Origin: Gillisella taibaishanensis
Lineage (GTDB): Bacteria; Pseudomonadota; Alphaproteobacteria; Rhizobiales; Rhizobiaceae
Assembly: GCF_001938985.1 (NCBI RefSeq)
Contig: NZ_MKIN01000022.1
Location: forward strand, 496,001 to 560,000
DNA length: 64,000 bases
Direction: 5' to 3'
Part shown: piece by piece, positions 45,256 through 57,090 of the stretch
Layout: every line of letters begins with the position of its first letter
Numbering within the stretch: the first letter of the stretch is position 1
Position numbers and translations under genes: made by a program
The notes under the pieces: model-generated
What the model was told of the DNA's origin: nothing
The model's input: the letters and a program-made list of their open reading frames with translations, nothing else
The model's database searches: none

Positions 45256-45318
45256 ATGACCATGATCTGCGCCCGGCCGGTGATGCCCTTCACCCTGGCC
45301 GGTTTTTCGCGCAGGTGA
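45256..45318 (+). CDS. short upstream frame of carB ending in Arg codons
   Basis: A 20-codon frame encodes [20 protein letters not shown] and stops 17 bases before the carB ATG. Its last two codons are Arg (CGC AGG), with a third Arg (CGG) earlier. It spans the whole terminator-like hairpin at 45273-45307, so a ribosome on the frame would melt it. Like the carA frame it starts Met-Thr-Met. No clear Shine-Dalgarno precedes it, but it would lie about ten bases from a predicted transcript start. Confidence 0.4.
   Translation: MTMICARPVMPFTLAGFSRR
45273..45307 (+). terminator. terminator-like hairpin in the carB leader (possible attenuator)
   Basis: CCGGCC-GGTGA (45273-45283) pairs with TCACC-(CT)-GGCCGG (45290-45302), followed directly by five T. 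It is in sense orientation 29 bases before the carB ATG, and no plus-strand gene lies upstream that it could serve, since the neighbour is transcribed away. That favours control of carB. Confidence 0.55.
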
Positions 45319-45335
45319 AGAGATCGGATAGAGAC

Positions 45336-48818
<3,483 letters not shown>

Positions 48819-48866
48819 TTGGCTGACCGGCTTTCGGGCCGGTCCATAGTCGGCGAATCATCATCG

Positions 48867-48905
48867 AAGCCCGCGTCTTCCCTTTAGAGACGCGGGCTTT
48901 TTCTT
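48867..48905 (+). terminator. carB terminator
   Basis: AAGCCCGCGTCT (48867-48878) and AGACGCGGGCTT (48888-48899) make a perfect 12-base-pair stem followed by TTTCTTTG, 48 bases after the carB stop. Confidence 0.9.
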
Positions 48906-48999
48906 TGACGACTGCGCCCTGCTTACCCTTCAATCCCTGTGGATGCCGAGGCATGGCGATAATGCTATGGATGGCCTTTACCGCGACCGAGGGGCTAGC

Positions 49000-50238
49000 G
49001 TGGCAAAGAATATCGTCATCCTGTTTGATGGCACATCGAACGAAATTTCGGCTGATCGCACCAATATGGTCCGGCTGCTCGGTTGCCTGACACGCAGCGA
49101 AGACCAATTGGTTTATTACGAGCCCGGCGTCGGCACATTTGGCGCCGAGGATGATTGGCTGCGGCTGGCGCGCAAGACGGCCGAGGTCTGGGGCCTGGCC
49201 ACCGGCTGGGGCCTCGACCGTAATGTCAAGCGCGCCTATCGGTTTCTGGTCGAAAACTACCGCCATGCCCCGCGCGACGAGGCCGGCAACAAGCTTGGCG
49301 AGGATGACCGAATTTATATCCTCGGCTTTAGCCGCGGCGCCTATAGCGCGCGGGTCTTGGCCGGCTTCATCAACAGCCTCGGCATCGTCACTCCAAATTT
49401 CATCAATCTCGTCGATTACACCTACCGCACCTACAAGACTATTCCGAAGACCCAGCGGCGCGGAGAGACCGCCGAACATACTCACGCTGCCCCTTCGGCC
49501 TTCGCCGCCATGCGCCTCTACGAGCGCACGCTGCGCGCCTATCGCCCGGCCATCGTCTTTCTCGGTCTGTTCGACACCGTCTCCACTGTCATCAACCAGA
49601 CGCAAAACGGCCTGACCTTCCAGACCTTTCCTTTCACCACGCGCAATCCAAGCGTCGCCGCAGTGCGCCAGGCCCGTGGGATCGACGAGCGGCGCACCAT
49701 GTTCCGGCCGGTCTATTGGCAGGAGGGCCAGGACTACTGGGGTGGACCGTTCAAGCCGCGCGATCTGCATATGATAAAGCCGCAGGACATCAAGGAGGTC
49801 TGGTTTGCCGGTTCCCACGGCGATGTCGGCGGCGGCTATCCGGAGGCCCAAAGTGGAGAGGCCAAGATCCCGCTGGCCTGGATGATTGAGGAAAGCCGGA
49901 CATTCGGCATGCATTATGACGAGGATGTCGTGCGCGCCGTGGTCTATGGCAAGGACGATACCACCGACCGCGTCAGCCCAAGCGCGCTGGCACCGATCCA
50001 TGATTCCATGACCTGGGCCTGGCGCATTCTCGAGATCGTCCCTCGCCGGGTGCCGTTCTCCTCCTGGCGCAGCCGACCACCAAAAGGCTGGTACCTGCCG
50101 CTCTGTGATCTTCGATACATCCCAAATGGAAGCCTCGTGAATCGATCCGTCATCGAGCGGCTGGGCAGCCCATCCCCCGATGGTCCCTATGCCCCGCCCA
50201 ATCTACCGGCGAAGGATCATTATCGGGTCGAGCCATAG
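49000..50238 (+). CDS. DUF2235 alpha/beta hydrolase (Tle1-like phospholipase fold)
   Basis: A 412-residue protein of the DUF2235 family, whose best-known members are type VI secretion phospholipases (Tle1). The start of the fold is NIVILFDGTSNE; the nucleophile motif is LGFSRGAYSARVLAGF (G-x-S-x-G), and the acid/histidine region is WFAGSHGDVGGGYPE. No secretion genes are nearby, so a housekeeping or unknown lipase role is as likely. GAGGGG five bases ahead of GTG 49000 supports that start; the in-frame ATG at 48967 would add 11 residues. Confidence 0.85.
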   Translation: MAKNIVILFDGTSNEISADRTNMVRLLGCLTRSEDQLVYYEPGVGTFGAEDDWLRLARKTAEVWGLATGWGLDRNVKRAYRFLVENYRHAPRDEAGNKLGEDDRIYILGFSRGAYSARVLAGFINSLGIVTPNFINLVDYTYRTYKTIPKTQRRGETAEHTHAAPSAFAAMRLYERTLRAYRPAIVFLGLFDTVSTVINQTQNGLTFQTFPFTTRNPSVAAVRQARGIDERRTMFRPVYWQEGQDYWGGPFKPRDLHMIKPQDIKEVWFAGSHGDVGGGYPEAQSGEAKIPLAWMIEESRTFGMHYDEDVVRAVVYGKDDTTDRVSPSALAPIHDSMTWAWRILEIVPRRVPFSSWRSRPPKGWYLPLCDLRYIPNGSLVNRSVIERLGSPSPDGPYAPPNLPAKDHYRVEP

Positions 50239-50406
50239 TTGTCTCTTCAATGAAAGGCTGAACCGGGATGCGACAGACGGTCCGAATTGGGACATCAGCG
50301 GCTCCGTCGTTTACAAACCCATATCCTTGATCGATGGTTAATGCTCACGATTGCCGAATCATAGGCTAGAGTCGCGAGCAGGTTCCGGCGATAGACGGCA
50401 GAAAAG

Positions 50407-50517
50407 ATGACACCAAGAATGAAATACCTGCTGCTGGCCTTCGCAATCTCGATTGCGATGTGGTTTGTGGCAATTGCCCTTGTTAACGACATCTGGAACC
50501 TTATATCCTCCCGGTGA
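50407..50517 (+). CDS. possible 36-residue single-span membrane peptide
   Basis: The frame reads MTPRMKYLLLAFAISIAMWF and continues VAIALVNDIWNLISS before an Arg and TGA. It is a textbook single membrane helix with basic residues before it and a polar tail. Composition differs from chance high-GC frames. The ribosome site is poor (AGAAAAG next to the ATG); Met 5 may be the start. No homologue is known to me. Confidence 0.4.
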   Translation: MTPRMKYLLLAFAISIAMWFVAIALVNDIWNLISSR

Positions 50518-50601
50518 ATCGGACAGGCACCGGGAAGCAAGCCCTGGCTGACCGAAAAAACGCTTGAACATGCGGAGATCCGAAATCTCTGGAAATTGAG
50601 T

Positions 50602-50624
50602 GTGACAGTCTGCTATATTGTCAC
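50602..50624 (+). promoter_or_regulatory. dyad over a likely greA promoter
   Basis: GTGACA (50602-50607) and TGTCAC (50619-50624) are perfect inverted repeats 11 bases apart and enclose TGCTATATT, a good -10-like sequence, about 95 bases before greA. It could be an operator; the regulator is unknown. Confidence 0.4.
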
Positions 50625-50718
50625 GAATTTGATGTGTGGCTGGTTCCGTAGCTTTGCTTCGGGACCTGTTTTATTTTCATGACCACGCGTAGCGGGCATG
50701 AATGTGAAGGACGAGGAC

Positions 50719-51195
50719 ATGGTTGAAAAGGTACCGATGACACAGAACGGCTTCTCCAAGCTTCAGGAGGAACTGCGCTGGCGTCAGCAAGAAGAACGTC
50801 CTCGGATCATTGAGGCCATTTCCGAAGCGCGCGCCCATGGCGACCTCTCGGAAAACGCCGAATACCACGCCGCCAAGGAAGCCCAGAGCCATAATGAAGG
50901 CCGGGTAACCGAGCTGGAAGACCTGCTCGCCCGCGCCGAAGTCATCGACCTCTCGAAGATGTCCGGCTCGAAGATCAAGTTTGGCGCCACCGTCAAGCTG
51001 GTGGATGAGGATACGGACGAGGAAAAGATCTACCAGATCGTCGGCGATCAGGAAGCGGACGTGAAGGCCGGTCGCATCTCGATTTCCTCGCCTATCGCTC
51101 GCGCCATGATCGGTAAGGAAGCCGGCGACAGCATTGAAGTTGTTGCACCCGGCGGCTCCAAAGCCTATGAAATCCTGGCAGTGAACTGGGGCTGA
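50719..51195 (+). CDS. greA: transcription elongation factor GreA
   Basis: Rescues backtracked RNA polymerase by stimulating transcript cleavage. The 158 residues match the family: an N-terminal coiled coil ([20 protein letters not shown]) with the acidic tip [18 protein letters not shown], and a C-terminal FKBP-like domain with [16 protein letters not shown]. The start at 50719 (MVEKVPMTQ) is that of rhizobial GreA; the frame is open to 50698. It precedes the LPS-core genes, as in Sinorhizobium meliloti greA-lpsB. Confidence 0.97.
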   Translation: MVEKVPMTQNGFSKLQEELRWRQQEERPRIIEAISEARAHGDLSENAEYHAAKEAQSHNEGRVTELEDLLARAEVIDLSKMSGSKIKFGATVKLVDEDTDEEKIYQIVGDQEADVKAGRISISSPIARAMIGKEAGDSIEVVAPGGSKAYEILAVNWG

Positions 51196-51299
51196 CCGCT
51201 CCTGATATCGCGCGAAACGCTTGACGAGGCGCGCCCTCCCGATACAAACGGGCGGCGTGCCTTTTCATGTGAGCTTATCATGACGAGAGGTGCCACCGC

Positions 51300-52370
51300 G
51301 TGCTTGATCCAGACCGTATCCGTGTGGTGGCGCCGCATTTCAAGCGGCGCCTGTCCGGCGTCACTTCCACCGTCGTACAGTTGATCCCTGCCCAGCGGCG
51401 TCGCGGTCTTGGCATCGCCACGCTCGGCCCTGGCCTGCCCGAGACCATGCCGGCGCTTTCTTTTGCCCAACTGCCGGCGCTGTGGAAAAAGCCAAAGGGT
51501 GCCGCCCATCGCGTCTGGCACGCCCGGCGCAATGTCGAGATGCTGGCCGGCATCGTGCTGCGCGACCTTCTGCGCATGCCGCTGAAACTGCTGTTCACCT
51601 CAGCGGCCCAACGCCATCACAGCCGCTATACGCGCTGGCTGATTTCGAAGATGGATGCTGTGGTCGCCACAAGCGCCCGCTCCGGCTCCTTCTTGAAGGT
51701 ACCACATACGGTAATCCTGCACGGCATCGACACCGACCTGTTTCATCCGCCAGAAGGCGTCGACGACACCATTGCCGGCACAAGCCTGCCTGGCGAGCAC
51801 CTGATCGGCTGCTTCGGCCGGGTACGTCATCAGAAGGGCACCGACCTGTTCGTCAAGGCGATGATCGAGCTGTTGCCACGCTATCCCAGCTGGACCGCCA
51901 TCGTGTCGGGACGCGTCACGGCAGAGCACAAGGGCTTTGCCGATGGATTGAAGGCGGATATCGCCCGCGCAGGCCTTTCCGAGCGCATCGTCTTTCTTGG
52001 CGAAGTCGATGATATCAAGCCCTGGTACCGGCGCCTCACTCTGTATGTGGCACCGTCGCGTAACGAAGGTTTCGGGTTGACCCCGCTCGAAGCCATGGCC
52101 TCTGAAACCGCCGTCGTCGCCTCCGATGCCGGCGCCTATCGCGAGCAGATCGCCGAAGGCATGACCGGTGCCGTGGTCGCCGCCGGTGAGTACGAGCCGC
52201 TCCGCGACGCGATCGAGGCCTATCTGGCCGATCCTGGCCGCGCGCATCTTCACGCCAAGGCGGCTGTCGCCCATGTTCGCGCCGATTTCGCGCTGGCGGG
52301 CGAAGCCGCAGCTTTGGAAGGCGTGTACAGCCGCCTGCTAGGCGTGCCCGCCACGTCGCCCCAGTCGTAA
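51300..52370 (+). CDS. lpsB: LPS core glycosyltransferase (GT4), LpsB-like
   Basis: A 356-residue GT-B retaining glycosyltransferase that adds a core sugar to lipopolysaccharide at the inner membrane. The C-terminal donor-binding domain shows GCFGRVRHQKGTDLFVKAM, then PSRNEGFGLTPLEAMASETA with the conserved E-x7-E motif. In S. meliloti the gene right after greA is lpsB, a mannosyl/core transferase of the same length, and position and family both fit. The gene name rests on that context. It starts with GTG; the GT25 gene follows after nine bases. Confidence 0.85.
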   Translation: MLDPDRIRVVAPHFKRRLSGVTSTVVQLIPAQRRRGLGIATLGPGLPETMPALSFAQLPALWKKPKGAAHRVWHARRNVEMLAGIVLRDLLRMPLKLLFTSAAQRHHSRYTRWLISKMDAVVATSARSGSFLKVPHTVILHGIDTDLFHPPEGVDDTIAGTSLPGEHLIGCFGRVRHQKGTDLFVKAMIELLPRYPSWTAIVSGRVTAEHKGFADGLKADIARAGLSERIVFLGEVDDIKPWYRRLTLYVAPSRNEGFGLTPLEAMASETAVVASDAGAYREQIAEGMTGAVVAAGEYEPLRDAIEAYLADPGRAHLHAKAAVAHVRADFALAGEAAALEGVYSRLLGVPATSPQS

Positions 52371-52379
52371 GGCAGGCCG

Positions 52380-53201
52380 ATGCGCATCCTTGTCATCAAT
52401 CTCGATCGCGCCACCGAAAGACTGGCCTTCCAACAGGCACAGATGCAGGCCCTCGGCCTCAGCTTCACGCGCCTTGCCGCCGTGGACATAAGCTCGCTGC
52501 CGCAGGACATAGACGAGGCCTATTGGAACGGCTGGGAACGGCCGATGCGTCCGGCAGAGCGCGCCTGCCTGATCAGCCACCGCCGCGCCTGGGAGGAAAT
52601 TGCCGAGGGCACTGAACCGGTGCTGGTGCTGGAAGACGATGCAGTGCTCTCCGACAAGCTCCCTGCACTGCTTGGCTCTCTCGAGGACCGCCGCGATCTT
52701 GACCACGTGACGCTGGAAACCCGGGGCCGCAAGAAGCTGCTGGCCAAGGACAGTATCGGAAGCATGCCGCTGCGCAGGCTCTACCAGGATCGCTCCGGTG
52801 CTGCCGCCTATATTCTCTGGCCATCGGGTGCCGCAAAGCTTTTGGCCCGCAGTGCCCGCCACGGCGCGATTGCCGACGCCGTGATCTGCGCGGCTTACGA
52901 GCTTGCATCTTTCCAGGCCGATCCAGCGCTGGCCGTCCAACTCGACCGCTGTGCCCATTACGGCCTGCCTGAGCCGATCACGACACGTTCGTCAATCTCA
53001 GACGTATCAAGCAAACGCGAAAAGCCGGCGCTATCCTTCCGGCTGCGGCGCATCAAGGCGCAGTTGCGCATGGGCCTGCGCCAGCTTGGCAATATCATCA
53101 GAGCCGAGCGCCGGCAGGTCGCACTGCGGCGTGAAGATTTTGCCTATCTCGAGCATTTCCAAGGAAAGTGGGAACCGGTTTCCCGTCCGGAAATGCGTTA
53201 A
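52380..53201 (+). CDS. glycosyltransferase family 25 (LPS biosynthesis)
   Basis: A 273-residue GT25-type transferase, probably galactosyl or glucosyl transfer to LPS core. It opens with the hallmark ILVINLDRATERLAFQ and has RPAERACLISHRRAWEEI, then VLVLEDDAVLSD with the acidic metal motif. It is co-transcribed with lpsB. The last 16 residues (HFQGKWEPVSRPEMR and stop) are encoded by a RIME-like palindromic repeat that replaced the native 3' end. Confidence 0.9.
   Translation: MRILVINLDRATERLAFQQAQMQALGLSFTRLAAVDISSLPQDIDEAYWNGWERPMRPAERACLISHRRAWEEIAEGTEPVLVLEDDAVLSDKLPALLGSLEDRRDLDHVTLETRGRKKLLAKDSIGSMPLRRLYQDRSGAAAYILWPSGAAKLLARSARHGAIADAVICAAYELASFQADPALAVQLDRCAHYGLPEPITTRSSISDVSSKREKPALSFRLRRIKAQLRMGLRQLGNIIRAERRQVALRREDFAYLEHFQGKWEPVSRPEMR
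53153..53196. repeat. RIME-like repeat covering the GT25 stop region
   Basis: GCATTTCC at 53153 and GGAAATGC ending at 53196 bound the element, with GTGGGAACCGGTTTCCCG in the middle, closely matching the copies at 6952 and 63862 in inverse orientation. The end of the GT25 reading frame lies within it; the TAA follows five bases after its end. Confidence 0.75.
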
Positions 53202-53210
53202 AGCAAAACC

Positions 53211-53966
53211 TTACTCTTCAGACCACCAACCCGTTCGGCCCCGGTGGTGCTGCGCCTTGAGGCGGGCGAAGGCAGTATCTTCCACCTGCAGGCGGTCGAA
53301 CACGGTCTTCAGCATGAGCCCGACCGGGTCATCGGTCATCATCGTGTCCAGCCGCCAGCGCATGTTGCGCAACGTATCGTCGGTGCCGATGGTGAAGCAG
53401 GAAAGACCTGAAAACAGCGGGATCAACTCGGTTTGCAGCCGCTCCAGCTTTTGTGGGTCAGTTGGAGCAGGAGCGACTGATAGCATCCGCTCGGTCTCAT
53501 AGATCTTTACCGTGTTAACCAGCAGCGATACCAGCATGGCCCGGGCCCTGACTTCGGCCTCGGGATGGTGGTCGATGAAACTGTCGGCGGCGGAAACCAG
53601 CCAGCGCAGATTGAGATTGGCGCAGAGAAATTCCGCCTCCGCCTCCCACAGCGCCTGCAATTGCTGAAATGTCTGCTCCACCTGAAACTCGCGGCGCAAC
53701 AGCACAATCAGCCGGGCGTGATGCCAAAGCAGTTCCGGCTGGCCGGCGAATTCGCGCCGAAGGTTGTCCAGATGCAGGTCGAGCGATTTCTCCGAGCCGC
53801 GGGTTTGCTGGGCGCTGTCGCCCGCAACCAGCGTCTGTTTCAGCGCCCGGTAGTCGAGGTCACTCACAGCATGGCGTGCGGCACCCCAGCGCTTGCGATG
53901 CTGGTTGAGGGAGAAAAACCGCTCGATTCGGCTCTTCTTGCGAGGCCGGCGTTTTTTTCCAAACAT
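53211..53966 (-). CDS. uncharacterised protein of the polysaccharide block
   Basis: Not recognised. The 251-residue product begins with a very basic stretch (MFGKKRRPRKKSRIERFFSL) and is otherwise helical and soluble, rich in Leu, Arg, Glu and Gln, with no membrane segment or signal peptide. The repeated pattern of paired helices (PELLWHHARLIVLLRREFQV, EAEFLCANLNLRWLVSAADS) resembles TPR-like helical proteins. The start is set at 53966; the frame upstream to 54026 has no clear site. It lies between glycosyltransferase genes, downstream of the Kps-like gene on the same strand, so a role in surface polysaccharide assembly is likely but unproven. Confidence 0.68.
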   Translation of the reverse strand: MFGKKRRPRKKSRIERFFSLNQHRKRWGAARHAVSDLDYRALKQTLVAGDSAQQTRGSEKSLDLHLDNLRREFAGQPELLWHHARLIVLLRREFQVEQTFQQLQALWEAEAEFLCANLNLRWLVSAADSFIDHHPEAEVRARAMLVSLLVNTVKIYETERMLSVAPAPTDPQKLERLQTELIPLFSGLSCFTIGTDDTLRNMRWRLDTMMTDDPVGLMLKTVFDRLQVEDTAFARLKAQHHRGRTGWWSEE

Positions 53967-54064
53967 GCCCTTATCCTGTCCCGGTCGTCTGCGTCCTGCC
54001 CCATCTCTACCGGTCAGAGAGCGCATGATCCAGCAGATAAACGCGCGGCGCTGTACGCGAAAGT

Positions 54065-55102
54065 TTAGAGCCCCTGCACTTTTAGGGATGGCGCCAGCAG
54101 CGGCGCTGCCACCGGCCGGGATTGGCGCACACCCGGCTGGCAGCGCTTCACCAAAACCGGTGCGAACCGGGCCCAGACTTCACCGCTGCGGATTTCTTCT
54201 GGCGTCCAATGCGCATAGGCGATGTCGTAGAACAATTGCTCGCGCTCAGGCAACGGCGGATCGACGACATCTTCGATGCGCCGCGAACAGACCGGGGCGG
54301 CGATATTGAACCGCGATAGCGTAATTACGGGGACGCCTGCGAGCAGAGAATCCAGCGCGAAGGACGACGTGTAGCAGATCGTGCAATGGGCCCGGGCGAG
54401 TTCATCTACCGAGGACAACGAATCGAGACCGGAAATCTGCAAATTGGGCACCTTGGCAAGCTCCGCCTGCAAGGTGGCGAAATCCTCGTTCTTCATACCC
54501 GGATGCGGGCGCACGATGATTGGCCGGTCAGTCAGCCGTCGCACGCTGCGTGCCGTCGCGCCCAGCCACTGGCAGACGTCCATACCGCGCATCGCCGCAT
54601 CGCCCGGAATCTGGCCGATGATGAGTACATGCTCGCCGGCTTTGCGATAGGGTTTCAGCGTCAGCCCAAGCGCGGCGCTCTGTTTGTCCCACCGGTCGGA
54701 TGGGCTATTGGCGTTGAGAAAATCGGCATCGCCCGGCAATGTGCCATCAAGCCCGATCCTGAAATAATGATGTTTGAACTTGTAAAAGCTGCGGCGATGG
54801 CCGAGCAGCTTATGGTACCAGTTGAAGGACCGCTTGATGGTCTCGCGGCCCCAAAAGCCAACCTCCACCGTCAGCAACGGGCCTTGGTGCTCGACGGCAA
54901 TCGCCGTGCGAAAGGAATGCGTCGGTGAAGACGTGCGACCGAAGGAGCCGAAAAACACAGCGACGTCGCATGGCCGGTAGACAGGTTCATCGATCAGCGA
55001 GAACCGAAACGACGGATGGGGCTGCTCGGCAAACGCTTCAAAGGGAAAACCTTCTTTGCTTGCTCGAAACAAGTTGACCGTGATTGGTTGCGATAGCTGC
55101 AT
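54065..55102 (-). CDS. capsule/LPS polysaccharide transferase-like protein (KpsC/KpsS type)
   Basis: A 345-residue cytoplasmic protein with a GT-B-like layout similar to the capsule polysaccharide biosynthesis family (Kps). Informative parts are HVLIIGQIPGDAAMRG, RPIIVRPHPGMKNEDFATL, and HCTICYTSSFALDSLLAGVP, the loop found in KpsC/KpsS and polysialyltransferase-like proteins, where His and Pro bind the nucleotide sugar. The substrate is unknown. Its leader region (55103 onward) is A+T-rich and should carry the promoter. It is transcribed towards the lpsB operon. Confidence 0.72.
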   Translation of the reverse strand: MQLSQPITVNLFRASKEGFPFEAFAEQPHPSFRFSLIDEPVYRPCDVAVFFGSFGRTSSPTHSFRTAIAVEHQGPLLTVEVGFWGRETIKRSFNWYHKLLGHRRSFYKFKHHYFRIGLDGTLPGDADFLNANSPSDRWDKQSAALGLTLKPYRKAGEHVLIIGQIPGDAAMRGMDVCQWLGATARSVRRLTDRPIIVRPHPGMKNEDFATLQAELAKVPNLQISGLDSLSSVDELARAHCTICYTSSFALDSLLAGVPVITLSRFNIAAPVCSRRIEDVVDPPLPEREQLFYDIAYAHWTPEEIRSGEVWARFAPVLVKRCQPGVRQSRPVAAPLLAPSLKVQGL

Positions 55103-55405
55103 CCAGCGCTCCTCTACCTACGCGCTTCGACTCGTTCCAACATGCCCAGAAGTTGCCGGATCTGTAAATGATAGCGTTTTCATGACAAGTAACCATCCAA
55201 CAGCGACAAAACGAGATGTCGCAATCAGAATTGTCCACATATTTTCATGAAAGCGTTGCAAATGTAACACGACGGGCTGGCGCCAGCCTTCAGACAAGCC
55301 TTCACACAAGCCACGAATTCACCAAATCGATATTGGACGGGCGAAGAACCGCCGCATAGTGAGCAGCGGAGCGCAGGCGCCTGCAACAGTCGATCGTCTA
55401 TTCCC
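55103..55405. other. intergenic region ahead of the Kps-like gene
   Basis: About 300 bases with an A+T-rich centre (55160-55270), likely a promoter for the minus-strand gene at 54065. CTGGCGCCAG near 55277 is a short perfect palindrome. No gene seen. Confidence 0.4.
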
Positions 55406-56308
55406 TCAGGTTCTGAAAATGGAATCCGCAGTAAAGGCCCTGGTAAAATCGTAGGTCGAAAGCGCCGTCATGAACTCTGGCGACAAATCGTTGCTGCCGC
55501 GTTCGTTGTCGCGTTTTCCGGATTTGTCCATGAAACTCTTCAAGGTTCGGGACGCCTGTTTCTGATCGACGAAGGGCCGCATCTTCTTCTTGCGCGGATA
55601 GTAGAACAGTCGGTCGCGAAGATCCCTCAGCACGGGTCGTGGGAAGCGAAAGATGCCATCCGGCAAAAACAGCGAGTTCAACGCGTGGTCCCTTGCCGTC
55701 TCGTACCGGGCGAGGGTCATCAGAACCTGATCCCAGACATGCGGGTTTTCCCGGCAAAGCTGCGCCCAGCGCTGAACCAGCCGGCCGGTGGCTGGTGTCT
55801 TGTTCAGATAGACGAAGCCTGACAGCTCGTACCAGCCTTGGCGGCGCACGATGGCGATGTCGAAAGGATTGTCATGGACGAACCATGGCTGGCGCAGCAT
55901 TTCCGCATCCGCGTCCACCCAGCAGATCGGCCGATCGCTCTCCTGCCAGACCCGCTCGATGAAGGCGGATTTCAAGCCGGTATTGGCAACCCAGCTGCCG
56001 AGCGAGGAAATCGGCTCGATCCGGTGTTCGAGACCCAGCCGATCCAACGACGCCTTAAGCCTGGTAGCCAAGGCTTCGTAGGGCGTATCGGCGGTGTAAT
56101 AGGAGACAAATAGAGGGCCACGCTTGGGATCGCGGGGCGTTTCGACGAGATCGATCATGGTGCGCAAGCCGGCATTAGCAACAAGATCCACGGATTGCGG
56201 CCGGCGGATATGCGCCAGGCCGTGGCTCTTCCCCTGCGCCGCGGAGGCCAATGCCTCGGGGACAGGATGCAAGCCGGTAGCCCCCAGGAAATCCTCGATC
56301 GTCGTCAT
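55406..56308 (-). CDS. putative glycosyltransferase (GT-A-like, DxD-type)
   Basis: A 300-residue protein with the look of a nucleotide-sugar transferase: GPLFVSYYTADTPYEALATR as a first strand-helix, a long middle, and ICWVDADAEMLRQP carrying a D-A-D motif that would bind the metal and donor. FDIAIVRRQGWYELSGFVYLN and HALNSLFLPDGIFRFPRPV follow, as in many orphan bacterial transferases. The acceptor is unknown; the place in the LPS block suggests core or O-antigen decoration. It is transcribed separately from the Kps-like gene. Confidence 0.7.
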   Translation of the reverse strand: MTTIEDFLGATGLHPVPEALASAAQGKSHGLAHIRRPQSVDLVANAGLRTMIDLVETPRDPKRGPLFVSYYTADTPYEALATRLKASLDRLGLEHRIEPISSLGSWVANTGLKSAFIERVWQESDRPICWVDADAEMLRQPWFVHDNPFDIAIVRRQGWYELSGFVYLNKTPATGRLVQRWAQLCRENPHVWDQVLMTLARYETARDHALNSLFLPDGIFRFPRPVLRDLRDRLFYYPRKKKMRPFVDQKQASRTLKSFMDKSGKRDNERGSNDLSPEFMTALSTYDFTRAFTADSIFRT

Positions 56309-56344
56309 GCCCTCACATCCTTTTCGCAGCGCGCGACACGCGCA

Positions 56345-56812
56345 TCAAATATCAATCAGCCCCAGCCGCTTGACCTGGCGGATGGTCAAAAGCGTCTTCA
56401 CCGTATCGACATGCTCATAAGCTGTCAGGGTTTCGATGACGAAATCCTGAAAGCTGGTGAGATTGTCGGCAACGCAATGCAGCAGGAAATCGCTTTCGCC
56501 ATTCACCATCCAGGCCTGGCGCACCAACGGCCACTGTTCGGTTGCGGCGGCAAAGCTCTTCAGGTTGGCTTCCGACTGATGCTTCAGCCCGACCATGCAG
56601 AAGGCGACAAGGTCGAAACCGAGTTTTGGTCCGCTGAGCGCGGCGTGGTAGCCCTGAATGATGCCGCTCTCTTCGAGCTTTCGCACCCGGCGCAGGCAGG
56701 GCGGCGCGGAAATGCCGACCCGTTCCGACAGCTCGACATTGGTCATCCGGCCGTCGCGTTGCAGCTCTTTCAGGATCTTGATGTCTATGGCATCCAGTTC
56801 GGCACGCAGCAC
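56345..56812 (-). CDS. Lrp/AsnC-family transcriptional regulator
   Basis: A 155-residue regulator that binds amino acids and DNA as a multimer. The N-terminal helix-turn-helix is LDAIDIKILKELQRDGRMTN followed by VELSERVGISAPPCLRRVRKLE, and the C-terminal RAM domain has VAFCMVGLKHQSEANLKSF and GESDFLLHCVADNLTSFQDF. GTG at 56812, preceded by AAGAAGGG, is chosen; the longer frame to 56875 carries no family residues. S. meliloti has an lrp gene at the same place between lps genes and trxB. Confidence 0.92.
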   Translation of the reverse strand: MLRAELDAIDIKILKELQRDGRMTNVELSERVGISAPPCLRRVRKLEESGIIQGYHAALSGPKLGFDLVAFCMVGLKHQSEANLKSFAAATEQWPLVRQAWMVNGESDFLLHCVADNLTSFQDFVIETLTAYEHVDTVKTLLTIRQVKRLGLIDI

Positions 56813-57090
56813 GAGGTTACCCTTCTTTGGCCAGGTTATGGCCCGTGTTATGGCCTTGACCGCGATTCCCGGCAAGAAGTTGACGGCGTGCGCGCAAGAA
56901 AATGTCGTTTATCCGCAGCAAAATTGCGGCAGGGCGCTGAGCAGGCGAATTGCCTTGTTGCAAACGCACACCTGCCCTTGAATAAATGCATGGAGCCTTC
57001 ATAAAGGAAATGAAGAAAAGGCGAGACAGGCATCCTATATGCCGGTGACCTCAATGGACCTCGCCCATACTGCCTCTGAAAGGAAACACC

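Larger units (their letters stand above)
50239..50718. other. region between DUF2235 gene and greA
   Basis: About 480 bases that hold a possible 36-codon membrane peptide (50407-50517) and, nearer greA, a dyad overlapping a TATATT element (50602-50624). The rest shows no gene. Confidence 0.45.

Noticed and set aside
49000..50238. Type VI secretion effector Tle1
   Set aside because: The domain fits, but no VgrG, PAAR, adaptor or immunity gene is adjacent, so an effector role is not supported.
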